Source of the DNA: JBCCCJ01 sp039029315
GTDB lineage: Bacteria > Bacteroidota > Bacteroidia > J057
Direction: 5' to 3'
Assembly: GCA_039029315.1 (NCBI GenBank)
Contig: JBCCGK010000011.1
Coordinates: 62,001 to 126,000, forward strand
Length of the DNA: 64,000 bases
A program made the position numbers and the translations under genes. Shown in pieces: positions 44,623 through 55,900 of this stretch. Under the pieces are notes generated by a model that saw nothing but the letters and a program-made list of their open reading frames with translations, did not search any database and was not told where the DNA came from. Numbering within the stretch: position 1 is the first letter of the stretch; each line of letters begins with the position of its first letter.

Positions 44623-46911
44623 CTACTGCCCATTCCCGACTTGAAAGGCAGTACTATCTTCTGGATGGTTGGCTTCCCACCATGCTTTGAACTCAGACAT
44701 AGCAAGGGGAAACCAAAGATGCTCACAATTCAGGGATTCCTTGATGGTCGGAGAAGGCGATGGAAACCGCATATCCTTGAGATATTCAAATTCAGAATCA
44801 TCCATGACTCTTTGGACAAAGTTGGCCCATAAAGGAAGGGCTGTGCTAGCACCTTGCCCCATGCGCATACTACGAAAGTGAACCCGCTGATCATCTGCCC
44901 CTACCCAGACCCCTGCCGATAGTCCTGGCATGGCCCCAATGAACCAGCCATCCGTTTGAGATTGTGTAGTTCCTGTCTTACCAGCGATGTCCTGCTTGAA
45001 TCGATAGCGGGTGCGCAGGCTTCTTCCTGTTCCTTGATTGACGACATTCTGTAGCATATGGCTCATAGTGATCGCTGTATTGGGACTGAGCACTGTGTCG
45101 GGAATAAATGTCTGACTGCTTTCATCCAGCAAATTCCCATGTGCATCTTCAATTCGAAGGACACTCACGGGCTGTGAGCTTAGACCACCATTGACAAATG
45201 TATTGTAAACAGACAACATGTCCAGCAGGGAGACTTCAGCTGTTCCAAGAGCGAGAGAAGGGACAGCTGGCATGGGCGAGTGAATGCCAAGTTTTTTTCC
45301 CATCGAGACAACCCGATTCATGCCAACCTTCATGAGCAAATTGACGGCAGCCACATTGACAGAATAGGTAAGGGCCCCAGTCATAGAATATTCTCCCCCG
45401 AATTGCTGATCTGCATTTTGAGGTGTCCAGTTATCATATCGTTCGAAGACTACTTTTTCGTTGGGAATGTATTCGCATGGCGCAATCCCAGATTCCAGAG
45501 CCGAAGCAAAAACGATTGGTTTGAAGGCTGAACCGGATTGCCTACGTGCAAGAACATGGTCGTATTGGAAATGATGATGGTTGATTCCACCTACCCATGC
45601 GCGAATACTTCCACTATTGGGGTCCATCACCAACAAGCCTGTCTGAAGTTGATATGCTTTTCGTAGAATGGAATCCAATGGGCTGATGTTCAGAATTGTA
45701 TCACCCTGCCAATCAAAAGCCAGAGTGGGGATGGGGGCATGAAAAATGGAATCAATCTCTGCCTCACTCTTCTCCTGAGTCCGAAGACTTTTGTATCGAT
45801 GGGAGCGCTGTATCAATTGAGTGATGAGGTCGTCAGAGATTTTTTCTTTGGGATGCCATCGCCAATCGATGTCAAAGTTTCGCTGAATGCGTTGCATGGT
45901 GTGGGTCATGGCAGCTTCTGCATGTCGCTGCAGACCTGCATGAAGGGGAGTATAAATTTTTAGGCCGTCTGTATAGAGATTCCAGTAACTACCATCTTTT
46001 TTGGGATGCGTCTTGCACCATTGCATCATGTACTGCCGCAAATACTCACGGAAGTAAGGCGCAATTCCATCGTGGTGTGTTTTTCTGGAATAATTGATGG
46101 TGAGAGGGACTGAGGCAAGGGAATCTTTTTTACTGGCATTGAGAAACCCGTATTTCTCCATTTGAGCCAACACAAGATTTCTTCTTTGAAGAGATCGGTC
46201 TTTATTCCTTCTGGGATTATAACTGGTTGGCGCCTTCAACATCCCAACCAGTACGGCAGATTCTTCGGCTTTCAGATCCGCGGGCACCACACCAAAAAAT
46301 CGCTTACTGGCTACAGAAATTCCAAAAGCATTTTCACCAAAAGAGACTGTATTCAAATATTGAGTGATGATCTGGTCCTTGGTAAATACCTCCTCCATTC
46401 GCTGAGCGGTCAGGGTTTCCTTGATCTTGTTGATGGGGAGGCTTAATAAGCCAAAATCTTCTCTGGGATATAGGTTTTTGGCCAACTGCTGGGTGATGGT
46501 ACTTCCGCCACCAGCACGCTCATCCTGTAGCAGAATGGTCTTGAAGAGGACACGCATCAGACTTTGGCCATCCATCCCGTCATGTTCATAGAAGCGTGCA
46601 TCTTCTGTAGCAATCAGGGCATCAATGAGATGCTGAGGAAGCACATCGTAGCCAACGGGATTCCGTTCTTCCAGAAAATATTGGCCAATCAGTTCTCCAT
46701 CAATGGAATAAATCTTGGAAGCAACAGGGACCGACACAGCTTTCAGTTGATCTTCTGTCGGTAGCTCCCCAAATAAGCCCCAGTCAATGGCATTGATCCC
46801 GATAATGACGATACTATAAACAAATAGCGCTGCTCCCAAGAAGAGAGAGAAGCGGGGCCAATGTTTGACAAAGGCAGAAAACTTGTCATATGTCTGGCTG
46901 ATCAAGGGCAT
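44623..46911 (-). CDS. Bifunctional penicillin-binding protein 1A
   Basis: This protein has 762 residues from the ATG at 46911 (a TTG three codons upstream is less likely). An N-terminal membrane anchor (about 20-40) is followed by the GT51 glycosyltransferase domain with catalytic Glu103 in TEDARFYEHDG and the second motif GGGSTITQQLAKNLYP. The transpeptidase domain has the active-site Ser461 in SAFKP, SVNVAAVN as the SxN motif, and KTGTTQSQTDGW as the KTG triad. It polymerises lipid II and crosslinks peptidoglycan. It stands first of two same-strand genes (PBP1A, MFS) and is separated by 85 bp from the helix-hairpin-helix gene upstream. Confidence 0.95.
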   Translation of the reverse strand: MPLISQTYDKFSAFVKHWPRFSLFLGAALFVYSIVIIGINAIDWGLFGELPTEDQLKAVSVPVASKIYSIDGELIGQYFLEERNPVGYDVLPQHLIDALIATEDARFYEHDGMDGQSLMRVLFKTILLQDERAGGGSTITQQLAKNLYPREDFGLLSLPINKIKETLTAQRMEEVFTKDQIITQYLNTVSFGENAFGISVASKRFFGVVPADLKAEESAVLVGMLKAPTSYNPRRNKDRSLQRRNLVLAQMEKYGFLNASKKDSLASVPLTINYSRKTHHDGIAPYFREYLRQYMMQWCKTHPKKDGSYWNLYTDGLKIYTPLHAGLQRHAEAAMTHTMQRIQRNFDIDWRWHPKEKISDDLITQLIQRSHRYKSLRTQEKSEAEIDSIFHAPIPTLAFDWQGDTILNISPLDSILRKAYQLQTGLLVMDPNSGSIRAWVGGINHHHFQYDHVLARRQSGSAFKPIVFASALESGIAPCEYIPNEKVVFERYDNWTPQNADQQFGGEYSMTGALTYSVNVAAVNLLMKVGMNRVVSMGKKLGIHSPMPAVPSLALGTAEVSLLDMLSVYNTFVNGGLSSQPVSVLRIEDAHGNLLDESSQTFIPDTVLSPNTAITMSHMLQNVVNQGTGRSLRTRYRFKQDIAGKTGTTQSQTDGWFIGAMPGLSAGVWVGADDQRVHFRSMRMGQGASTALPLWANFVQRVMDDSEFEYLKDMRFPSPSPTIKESLNCEHLWFPLAMSEFKAWWEANHPEDSTAFQVGNGQ

Positions 46912-46996
46912 ATGATACAATATACCATAGATTGTTTTCTCCCCATAAATGTACGCTTTCTGTAATGTACGAGCAAATCAACTGGGCCAAATTGGT

Positions 46997-49237
46997 CTAA
47001 AATCGCCATCGGAGCTGAACTTTCAACTCTGTCCGGCTGTCTCCTTCGATTCGTTGTAAGCCAGATCCGATTGAGCATTGTTCATAGACAGGCCCATTGG
47101 GGATCTCCGTCGCAAAGGCTGTCCGCTGCTCTGAACACACATCTCGCAGGCGGGTTTGGGCCAGACGTACCCATAATTCAAGCTCTCGACTGATCTTCCA
47201 ATTGGCGATAAGATAAAACCTGCTGCCGGTATTATAGTAAGGAGGAATCGTAAAAAAGCCCAGTACATCATTCTCATAGGCATAAATTCTCGCCTCATAG
47301 TCTGGCGCATCGAATAGTGCATAGCGAGTGGTCAGCTTGAATTTGTAGCCAAACTTCCAGATGAGGTCGTGATACATCAGGACTCCGGTATGTGCTTCTT
47401 CAGGGGTTTTATACCAGGCTCCCTCAATTCTGGTTTGGTACCTGATATTCCGGTTGATTTCTGTTCGAAAATTCAGTCGGAGGTAATTTTTGCGCGAAGG
47501 GATGAGATAAGCGAGTTGTTCTCCTTCTTGCAATAGCTGGCCATTGATCTGTTTGTTGTCAGAGCGGAATCTCGCATACACTTCTGTCCCTCTTTTGGGT
47601 CTGTAGTGGAGTTGGGTGAGAAATTCCCATCCATTCGATGGGTAATATGCCCGAAATTTGTTCCAGGGAAAGTAATATTGATCGAAATAGGAACTCAGGG
47701 TCCATTTGGGATTGGGGGCAATTCGGAGACCGATATACAGGCCCGTTTCATTTTGTGCAGCAGTTGGGCGTTCAGCAAAGACATAGGGTTTGAGTGAGTG
47801 AAAATCCTTGTCAAACCGCCTGCCAACGATTGAAACATCTATGCTAGGGGAGAGACTGCTCATCAGACCCACAGTTGCCCCAATACCACCTGATTGGGAT
47901 CTGGCAAATTCTCCAAAGACATTTACATTTTGAACTACCCAATCGACATCGACTCCTTGAACGATATTCTCTGCCCCGCGAAAATCAAATTGGTTGTAGG
48001 GATTGAAGGTCTTGTCCAATGCCCCGCTAAATTGTTGGAAGAGATGTGTGGTCCCTATGGTGAGGGTAGGGGTCTTGTATTCAACTCGCCCACCGTATGC
48101 CGTCTCCTGAATGGCGCGTCTGTTTTGCAACTCCCGAAGGGTTCTGTGAAAGCCACTCAACTGAAAGGAGGACGCAAGCAATGCTTCTCCCGTAAGGGTG
48201 TCCCGATCCTGAACAGAAGCGTCCAGATTGAGTTTGGAGAAAAACCCTGTGAAATGCCAATTGCCCAAGGCATAGGTTGCTGCAGCTCCTCTCATGAATT
48301 GATTCTCATTCACAGAAGCATAAGGCCGGATGCCTTCCTGCCGTTGTTTGACGCTTTTGATGACCTGTGCGCCCTTACCAAAGCCCAAGCCTCTTGACAA
48401 AATCATCCCCTGACCGACTTGCAGATAGTAATCCCCAATCGCCAAGCGCTTCAATCGACCAAAATCCTGTAAGAATATATGACCAGAGAGAAAATCATAG
48501 CCATAATATCGCTCATTGGGAGTCCATCGGAATTGCTCCCCAGGGTCCTTCTCCCCGGTTACGCCTATGCTGAGATTTCGCTTATACCGAAACCTTAATC
48601 GTGTATAGGAGCGCAAGGGATCTCCCAGATATCTCAGATTCAAAAAGGTGTCTTGTCCGATCTCTGCTCCTGTATCGTCTACTCTCGGACGAAAGAATGT
48701 GTCCGGGTCCGTATAGCCTCTTTGGATTTCCAGAATTTGAACAAATCTCTGGGTCAATTCGCCTTCAAGTCCCTGCACAATTTCCCCCAGGCTTGGGCCA
48801 GACGGATGGACTACTCCAGGATTGATATCCAGAGAGGTACTTTCTTCTACCCGCACAAAGGGCAGGATTGGCCGAATGTCCTCAATGGTCCAACCAGGGA
48901 TAGCCTGCAGTTCATAAATGCTTGTCAATTTGCCATACCGCTGTTGGTAGGCCAAAAACTGAAGCACCAGGAATTCATCCATGCCCGGTAACAGCAGCAA
49001 TTCTTCTTGTGTGGCTTCATTCAGACTCAGGGGCCGTCGTGTCCAGGCTTCCAATTGGTCGATGAGATAACTCAAATCGACTTGATCTTCTAATTCATTG
49101 TTTGTGATCAGATCCTCGATGGCTTGCTCTACGAGTTGATCTGAATACTCTCGCTGACGAAGTGTGTCGCCTCTTTGTGAGAGGAGAAAGCCAGGCACAA
49201 ACAGAAGAGATACAAAAATAATTCGCTGAATAGACAC
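46997..49237 (-). CDS. Helix-hairpin-helix protein with outer-membrane barrel-like C-terminus
   Basis: This protein has 746 residues from a GTG at 49237, chosen because it starts a signal peptide (IQRIIFVSLLFVPGFLLSQ); a TTG at 49285 extends it by 16 residues, and no ATG is available. After an acidic helix, residues about 60-130 contain two ComEA-type helix-hairpin-helix motifs (LNEATQEELLLLPGMDE and SIYELQAIPGWTIEDI). The remaining 600 residues are beta strands with many aromatic residues and a terminal LKVQLRWRF, typical of an outer-membrane barrel. Such HhH-barrel proteins are widespread in Bacteroidota and of unknown function; a DNA-contact role is only suggested by the HhH motif. It follows the DUF2807 gene. 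Confidence 0.82.
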   Translation of the reverse strand: MSIQRIIFVSLLFVPGFLLSQRGDTLRQREYSDQLVEQAIEDLITNNELEDQVDLSYLIDQLEAWTRRPLSLNEATQEELLLLPGMDEFLVLQFLAYQQRYGKLTSIYELQAIPGWTIEDIRPILPFVRVEESTSLDINPGVVHPSGPSLGEIVQGLEGELTQRFVQILEIQRGYTDPDTFFRPRVDDTGAEIGQDTFLNLRYLGDPLRSYTRLRFRYKRNLSIGVTGEKDPGEQFRWTPNERYYGYDFLSGHIFLQDFGRLKRLAIGDYYLQVGQGMILSRGLGFGKGAQVIKSVKQRQEGIRPYASVNENQFMRGAAATYALGNWHFTGFFSKLNLDASVQDRDTLTGEALLASSFQLSGFHRTLRELQNRRAIQETAYGGRVEYKTPTLTIGTTHLFQQFSGALDKTFNPYNQFDFRGAENIVQGVDVDWVVQNVNVFGEFARSQSGGIGATVGLMSSLSPSIDVSIVGRRFDKDFHSLKPYVFAERPTAAQNETGLYIGLRIAPNPKWTLSSYFDQYYFPWNKFRAYYPSNGWEFLTQLHYRPKRGTEVYARFRSDNKQINGQLLQEGEQLAYLIPSRKNYLRLNFRTEINRNIRYQTRIEGAWYKTPEEAHTGVLMYHDLIWKFGYKFKLTTRYALFDAPDYEARIYAYENDVLGFFTIPPYYNTGSRFYLIANWKISRELELWVRLAQTRLRDVCSEQRTAFATEIPNGPVYEQCSIGSGLQRIEGDSRTELKVQLRWRF

Positions 49238-49301
49238 TGATTCAGTTTTGCAAACAAATGTCGGGATTGAATGGGGCAGAAACAAGTGTCAAAACAGGAA
49301 T

Positions 49302-50078
49302 TCAATTGGCATTTATCAGTCTGCCAACCCCTAGAATTTGTTGATCGATGGCAGGGAATCCCTTGTAATAAATGACACCTCCTCCGATGATCCTGACATC
49401 CAGTGTACTGTCTGCGGTTATCTCTGCATCTCCAGCTCCAGCAAACTCGATCTCACAATGAGTAGCTAGCAGATCAAAGGCTTCTATTTTTCCAGCACCT
49501 TTGATTTCAAACCGCTCTGAATCGACTGTGCCAGAAGCTTTGAGATATTCAACCCCTTTCACTTCTGCCGCGAACTGATTGGCATCAAGAATGACCTCTA
49601 CCTCTGCCCCTCCCTTGATATCCAGTTGGACATCATTCCCGACTGCATCGAGCGCCAGATCCGCTGCTCCGATGATGTCAATGTCGAGATCATTGACTTG
49701 AAGCTGATTGCTTGTCTCAACTTTGGCAAAGGTGTGTACGTCTAGTTTTTTCAGATCTGGTAGATGAACCGTCAAATCAATGTCATAGAAAGGAATGGTG
49801 TCCTGAGCCCCAAAGCCAGTGGTATCTGGTGCCCAATCGACATAGAGGGTAGTGCCAATCATGTCTATCTCAAACCAGGGAAGATAAAGGGAATCGGCAT
49901 CCAATTCTACTGCAAATGAATTGTCCTGTGTGAGCGTGAGATGAAGGGGAGCACGCAAAACAATGTGGTCAAATCCCGAATAGGGATATTGAACGGTGCT
50001 GATGCTTCCAGGTCCACAGCTGTAGAAACAAAACAAGAGGGAACAGGCAAGCGCTGAAAAAAGTAACTTTCGATTCAT
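49302..50078 (-). CDS. DUF2807 (GIN domain) lipoprotein
   Basis: This protein has 258 residues with a lipoprotein signal (LFCFYSC, Cys21). The mature protein starts with the head-GIN pattern YSGFDHIVLRAPLHLTLTQ and continues as a right-handed parallel beta-helix of short repeats (LDIDIIGAADLALDAVG, VQLDIKGGAEVEV, FEIKGAGKIEAFDL, EIEFAGAGDAEI). This is the DUF2807 putative auto-transporter adhesin head domain. A cell-surface adhesion or binding role is suggested for the family but not proved. It is encoded just upstream of the HhH barrel protein and 228 bp after a TonB receptor gene on the same strand. Confidence 0.88.
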   Translation of the reverse strand: MNRKLLFSALACSLLFCFYSCGPGSISTVQYPYSGFDHIVLRAPLHLTLTQDNSFAVELDADSLYLPWFEIDMIGTTLYVDWAPDTTGFGAQDTIPFYDIDLTVHLPDLKKLDVHTFAKVETSNQLQVNDLDIDIIGAADLALDAVGNDVQLDIKGGAEVEVILDANQFAAEVKGVEYLKASGTVDSERFEIKGAGKIEAFDLLATHCEIEFAGAGDAEITADSTLDVRIIGGGVIYYKGFPAIDQQILGVGRLINAN

Positions 50079-50306
50079 GTTGAATTGGGATAAAAACCTA
50101 AAATAAAAACATGGAGTTTCTCAAGAAGAGAAAGTAGAAAGTCGTGATTCGCGCTTAGGTACGTATACACAAGGTATGAAAAAATCGATATTTTTCGAAA
50201 AAGAAATGAATTGGGTATTCCCAATCTCTCAGCTTTGCCTTCAAGACGGAGTAGCTGGCAAGAAATCATCTGATGAAAGACTGTCAAGCAAGCCTTTTTG
50301 CAAGGA

Positions 50307-52676
50307 TCAGAATGATACGCGGTAGCTGAGGATTGGCAAGACAGTTGCTCCTCTCAACTCCACTTCTTCTTCAAGCAAGGCATCCCATTCCTTGTATTCG
50401 GGGACGGAACTACTAAACAAATTTTTGATTTGAATCACCCAAGTGCCAGAATACTTGGGATGATTTCGGTTGAGGGTGAGGGTAAAATCCAGAATGTACA
50501 GAGGCTTATCCTGTCCTTCCCAGGGACGTGTTTCATCAAAGATGGTCTCTCTGGCCAGCAGAGAGGTGAACGGATCAATCGGTGTAAATCGCTGCCCGCC
50601 CAATACAGACAAGGCTCCATTCAGGCCAAGCAGGTTGTTTAGCCCTTTTTTCTTCCCCACCTTGAATTCTTTTCCCATCAAAAGATTGGCCTTGTATCCA
50701 GTGTTGAATGCGGTGCTGTGCCGATTGCCACTGATATCTGTATAGGTTGAATTAAAGACACTGGCATTGAGCATATAATACAGTCCTGCTCGGGAGAATC
50801 TCTCCAATCCCAGATCGACTCCGACATTGCGTGCGGTTCCCTGATTGGTCAGAACCCGGAGTTCGTCCAGTTCCGCAAGATTTACGACAGACCAGGTCCC
50901 GTCTACTTCTACCGGAACCTGAAACAAGTTCTGATAATATCCTTCCCCAACAAAGCGCAAATGATCACTTAGCATCGCTTGATAACTCAGAACCATGTGA
51001 TGCGTTTTGACAAAATCAAGATTCTGGTTGGGAAGAGAAAAATTGCCAGTAGCTGGAGATTCCAGGCGGGTCATGTAGACGGCCCAGTGCTCAATCCGGC
51101 TATGAAGACCATATCCCAGGGAGAGAGTCTGGCGAGGAGCGAGTTTGAGGCTGAGGCTGGCCCGCGGCTCAAGAGAGCCATGCTGTGTCAGATCAAAATA
51201 CAGGAAGTGCAGCCCTGCTGTTGCTGAAATCTGTGGACTCAGTTGGAATTTGGATTGGGTGTAGGCTTGAACTGTCTGCGTCTGTCCTGCCTCGTCAGCC
51301 TGGGTAAATCGTCTGTCCAACACATAGTCATAATCACTGGCAAGGTAGTCATGGGATGTCGTATTGAGGATGATACCAGTCTTGTTGGTATGCCGGAAGT
51401 TGAATTGATGTTCAATCGATGAGGTGAAGGTGAGGGGAATTCTGGTGTATTCATTGAATTCTCGTTGTCGAAATGAGAGATCTGATTCGAGGTATCGCTT
51501 GTTGTCCCGCAAAAAGCTGTAGGACCCAATCAGAGTAGAGCGCAACAAAGAACCCGTTTTGAGCAATAAGGAATGCTTAACGCCTACTGCCGCCATATTG
51601 GAAGCGAGGACATTGTCAAATCGATCCAGGTCTCGTTCCCAAAGGCTGGAATCTAATTCAGCTATTCTCAATCGCTCACTCAGCCCACCAATCCCGAATA
51701 TGCTGAAAGTCCCTGCTTTTTCTGTAGGAAGGTGCAATTTGAAGGAAAGATCCTGATAGGTGGGCAAAGAGAGATAATTGACGGCATGATTGACCAGATT
51801 GAAAGTTGCATACCGATAATTGACCAGATAGGAAGCTCCTTTGTTGGAGGTGAGTGGACCCTCTGCAGCCAAATCTACCCCCAGAACGCCTGCTTGCAAG
51901 GTGAATTCGTGTTGCTGGTTGTTGCCCTTCCGAAAATGAACATCAAATACCCCAGAAGTCGCATTCCCGTATTCGGCAGGAAAGGCACCAACGAAAAAGT
52001 CTGAATTGGCCAATACCTGATTGCTGAAAATGGTAAAACTTCCCCCGGAACTACCAATTCTGGCAAAATGGTTCGGATTGGGGATGTCCACACCTTCCAG
52101 CCGATACAAGAGTCCCCGTGCAGAGTTGCCCCGGATGGAGATAAAATTCTCGGAAATAAAAGGGGTTGCCACAACTCCAGGAAAATTCGCTGCCAGACGC
52201 GTCGGATCATCCAGACCACCAGCAAATTTTCGGGTTTCTTCTACCTCAAAAGACAAGGCACTCACACTCGCCATTGAATTATTTGGAGACCCTCTCGGAA
52301 CATCCGGGATCAACAGCACTTCCTTCATTTCATATATCTGCGGGCGAAGCGTGATGGCAAGAACCTTTTCCTTGCCAGAAATGATGACCGTACTGCTGGC
52401 AAATTGTCGAAATTCATCAGCAGAAACGAGAAGGTCATATCTGCCGACTGTTAAGGAGTCGAAGCGGAAAAGCCCGTCAACATCAGTCTGAGAAGAAAGC
52501 GTCCCCTGATCACTCATCAAGACGATTTTTGCATTAGAAATGGGGATTTGGGACACTTTGCTAGTGATTTCTCCCCTCAGTGTTCCTGTGAGTGACTGGG
52601 AATAAAGTGATTGGGAATAAGGAAGGGAGAGGAATAACAGAACCCAAAGAAAAGAATGACGAAAAGACTGCTTCAT
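50307..52676 (-). CDS. TonB-dependent receptor with carboxypeptidase-like N-terminal domain
   Basis: This protein has 789 residues with a signal peptide ending near SLYSQ (27). A CarboxypepD_reg-like domain (about 32-115: GEITSKVSQIPISNAKIVL, DGLFRFDSLTVGRYDLLV) precedes a plug (about 135-245: FISIRGNSARGLLYRLEGVDIPNP split over two strands; AEYGNATSGVFDVHFRKG). The rest is a TonB-dependent barrel with a final aromatic strand ILSYRVSF. It lacks a partner SusD gene, so it is not a typical glycan importer; the substrate is unknown. It is the first gene of a minus-strand run with the DUF2807 and HhH genes. Confidence 0.9.
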   Translation of the reverse strand: MKQSFRHSFLWVLLFLSLPYSQSLYSQSLTGTLRGEITSKVSQIPISNAKIVLMSDQGTLSSQTDVDGLFRFDSLTVGRYDLLVSADEFRQFASSTVIISGKEKVLAITLRPQIYEMKEVLLIPDVPRGSPNNSMASVSALSFEVEETRKFAGGLDDPTRLAANFPGVVATPFISENFISIRGNSARGLLYRLEGVDIPNPNHFARIGSSGGSFTIFSNQVLANSDFFVGAFPAEYGNATSGVFDVHFRKGNNQQHEFTLQAGVLGVDLAAEGPLTSNKGASYLVNYRYATFNLVNHAVNYLSLPTYQDLSFKLHLPTEKAGTFSIFGIGGLSERLRIAELDSSLWERDLDRFDNVLASNMAAVGVKHSLLLKTGSLLRSTLIGSYSFLRDNKRYLESDLSFRQREFNEYTRIPLTFTSSIEHQFNFRHTNKTGIILNTTSHDYLASDYDYVLDRRFTQADEAGQTQTVQAYTQSKFQLSPQISATAGLHFLYFDLTQHGSLEPRASLSLKLAPRQTLSLGYGLHSRIEHWAVYMTRLESPATGNFSLPNQNLDFVKTHHMVLSYQAMLSDHLRFVGEGYYQNLFQVPVEVDGTWSVVNLAELDELRVLTNQGTARNVGVDLGLERFSRAGLYYMLNASVFNSTYTDISGNRHSTAFNTGYKANLLMGKEFKVGKKKGLNNLLGLNGALSVLGGQRFTPIDPFTSLLARETIFDETRPWEGQDKPLYILDFTLTLNRNHPKYSGTWVIQIKNLFSSSVPEYKEWDALLEEEVELRGATVLPILSYRVSF

Positions 52677-52941
52677 ATCATGTGGAGATAGCGTTCTGGG
52701 CTACGGTTGACAAGGCAAAGTTTGAGCATAAAGGTCAAAAATCCAATTCAAAAATGTTTGGATATATCCTTTTCAACAGAAAATGAAGAAAAAGAGTTTC
52801 CCTTCTGGCGAATTGTTTGCGGGAAAGGTATACCATTTGTAAGGATAAGGAGATGATGCAGGACAGGAATTGGGAGGAGAAAAATCACAGGTTTGGGAGA
52901 AAATGGCCAGATTTCTGTTTCCAGATTTTTTTGAAAATATG

Positions 52942-52949
52942 TATCTTCG
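52942..52949 (+). promoter_or_regulatory. Probable Bacteroidota -7 box (TATCTTCG)
   Basis: TATCTTCG lies 18 bp before the ATG at 52968, the same octamer and nearly the same spacing as at 16592-16599. A -33 partner is not clear. Confidence 0.5.
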
Positions 52950-52967
52950 TACGCCTTTGGCACTTTT

Positions 52968-55900
52968 ATGAATAGAAGGAATTTCCTCATACTTGCTTTG
53001 CCAATTCTTTTGTGGACACAGACAGGCTTGGCGCAGTCATTTGACTTCCGGAATTATTCCGTAGGACAAGGCTTGGCTCAGTCACAGGTATATGCCCTGC
53101 TGGAAGATCAGCGCGGATACATCTGGATGGGTACCCAGGGAGGAGGCTTATCCCGTTTTGATGGGCAAGACTTTCATACCTGGTCCACGACCACTCAACC
53201 GGAATTGATCAATAATTATGTGCTGACCTTGTTTGAAGACAGCCAGGGATATCTGTGGATCGGGACCAAAGCAGGCTTGAGCCGCTTCGATGGATTGCGA
53301 TTATTTTCTTATCCGATCTCTGACTCTATCTCCATGGAAGTATATGCGGTCGCTGAGGATGCCAAAGGCAATATCTATGTCGGTACCCATAGAGGCTTGT
53401 ATCGACAAGAAGGAGGTGGCTTTGTCCTACAGACCGTCGAGAATGGATATCCCCCCGGAAAAATTCATACGATGATGTTGGATGCTGACAAAGATCTGTG
53501 GGTGGGCCATGAAGGAGGACTAACCAAAATTCAGGCCGATGGACAGGCGATAGATGTCGGGAGAGCAGGATTGGTCAATCGGGAAATCATCTCTTTGGCG
53601 GAAGATCTTGAAGGGAATATCTGGGCGGGGACTTTGGGAGGAGGTCTTCATAGTTTTGACGGCACACGCTTCACAGAATTTAGGGGAAATAGCAGACTGA
53701 GGAATTCAGTCGTATTCGACTTGCTGGTAGACAGGGAAGGTAACTTATGGATTGCTACCCTGAAGGCAGGTGCAGTTGTCAGACAAGCCAGAGACAGCTC
53801 GCTGATGTTTTTTTCTGATGCTGATGGACTCGCACGCAATCATATTCGCTGCTTGCTGGAGGATAGTTGGGGCAATATCTGGTTGGGGACTTCCGGGGGA
53901 GGAGTTAGCAAATATCATGGACAGGAATTCATCCATTATGACCGAAGCAATGGATTGGCTGGAAGGTCCATCTATTCTGTTGCACAAGATTCGGCGGGGA
54001 GATTTTGGTTGGGAAACCACAATCAGGGGTTCAGTATTTTTGATAAAGGCGAAATCACCTCTTTCAATCGACAATCTGGCTACCAAAATGTCCAAATCAA
54101 GACCATCTTGCGGGATCAGCAAGATCGCATGTGGTTAGGAACCTATGGACAAGGCATCAGTTTGTTCCTCAATGATACAACCTATAAGGAGTTCGGTGGG
54201 GTGGATGGCTTGGGAGATTCTTATATCTGGGACATAGAGGAAGACAAAGGTGGACATATATGGGTGGCGACGGCTGGTGGAGGAATTACAGAGATGATTC
54301 CGGTGGTGGATACTACAGATAGCCTGAACTGGAGTTTTGACACCAGGATCTATCGCACAGGAGATGGCCTTCCTCAGAATCGAATCAACTGCCTTCATAT
54401 CGATAGTCTCAATCGGATATGGTTTGGAACCATGGGAAGAGGTATTGGCTATATTCAGGCTGGTACAGTGAGAATGAGCCAAAGTTTGCCGGGTGGTTCG
54501 TCCAATAATTCTGTTCGGAGTATGGTAGAGGATGAGAGTGGGTTCCTGTGGATCGGGACGGCAGGTGGAGGGGTAAACAGGATGTTCCTGTATCCAGAAC
54601 AAGATACTTTTCCGGTTCGATCTTTTTCTGATGGCCTAACTTCTGAAAATGTCTACTTGCTAGCCTGTGATCGGCAACAGCATATCTGGATAGGAACGGA
54701 AGCCGGCGTAGACAGAGCAACGCTTGATCCAGACAGGAATATCATCGAAATCAAACACTTTGGCCGATCTGAAGGCTTCGTTGGGATAGAGGTTTGTCAA
54801 AATGCGGTCTTCCTGGATTCTTCCGACAATCTTTGGTTTGGCACAGTGAATGGCATCACCAAATACAATCCCAGAACCAATGTCGAGGATACCTTGGCCC
54901 CGAAAATCAGCCTGACAGAAACCAGCCTGTTGTATACCCCATTGCAGGAGTTGCCGGATTTTCGTGCATGGGTCGAGCCCTGGGGAGACATACAGAGGGG
55001 ATTGGAGTTCTCTCACAAACAGAATACCCTTAGTTTTGGGTTTATTGGGATCAATCATCACAATCCGGAGCAGGTGAGATATAGTTGGAGAATGAAGGAG
55101 TGGGAAAAAGACTGGAGACCAGAAACCTATCAAAGAGAAGCCACCTACCCTCAACTTCCTCCTGGGGCCTACACCTTTCAACTCAAAGCCGTCAATGAAG
55201 ATGGTGTTTGGACCGAGAAACCCTTGGAAGTCTCCTTTACCATCAATCCACCCTACTGGCAAACCTGGCTGTTTCGGGGAATTGTCCTGACGCTTTTGGG
55301 CTTGATCGTGGCGATCTCTTTTCGCTTACGGGTCAACCAGATTCGACGGAAGGTAGATCGGGAGCGCCAACGATTGGAAATGGAGAAAGATCTCCTTGAT
55401 CTGGAGCAAAAAGCCCTTCGTCTTCAGATGAACCCGCACTTTATCTTTCACGCCCTGAATTCCATCCAGCATCTTATTGCACAACAGGATGCCAAAACGG
55501 CTAGATATTACTTGGCAAAATTTGCCAGATTGATGCGAAATGTGCTTGAAAATTCCCGCGAAAGCATGATTCCTATTTCTGAAGAAATTCAGATTTTGGA
55601 GGATTATTTGACCATTGAGCAGTTCAGCAGGGAAAAGAACTTCGACTATCAGATCGAGATTGACGAATGGGTAGACCCGGACAATTTCCTAATTCCACCA
55701 ATGCTGATCCAACCCTTCGTAGAAAATGCCATCATCCACGGAGTGGCTCATCTAGATCACAACGGTCATATTCGGATCAAGTTTGAGCGAATCGATCAAC
55801 ATGTGGAGTGTGTCATCATCGACAATGGAATTGGCCGCGAACAAGCCACAAAGATCAATAGCCAAAAAGATCAGCATCATAAATCCACTGCCCTTGTTGT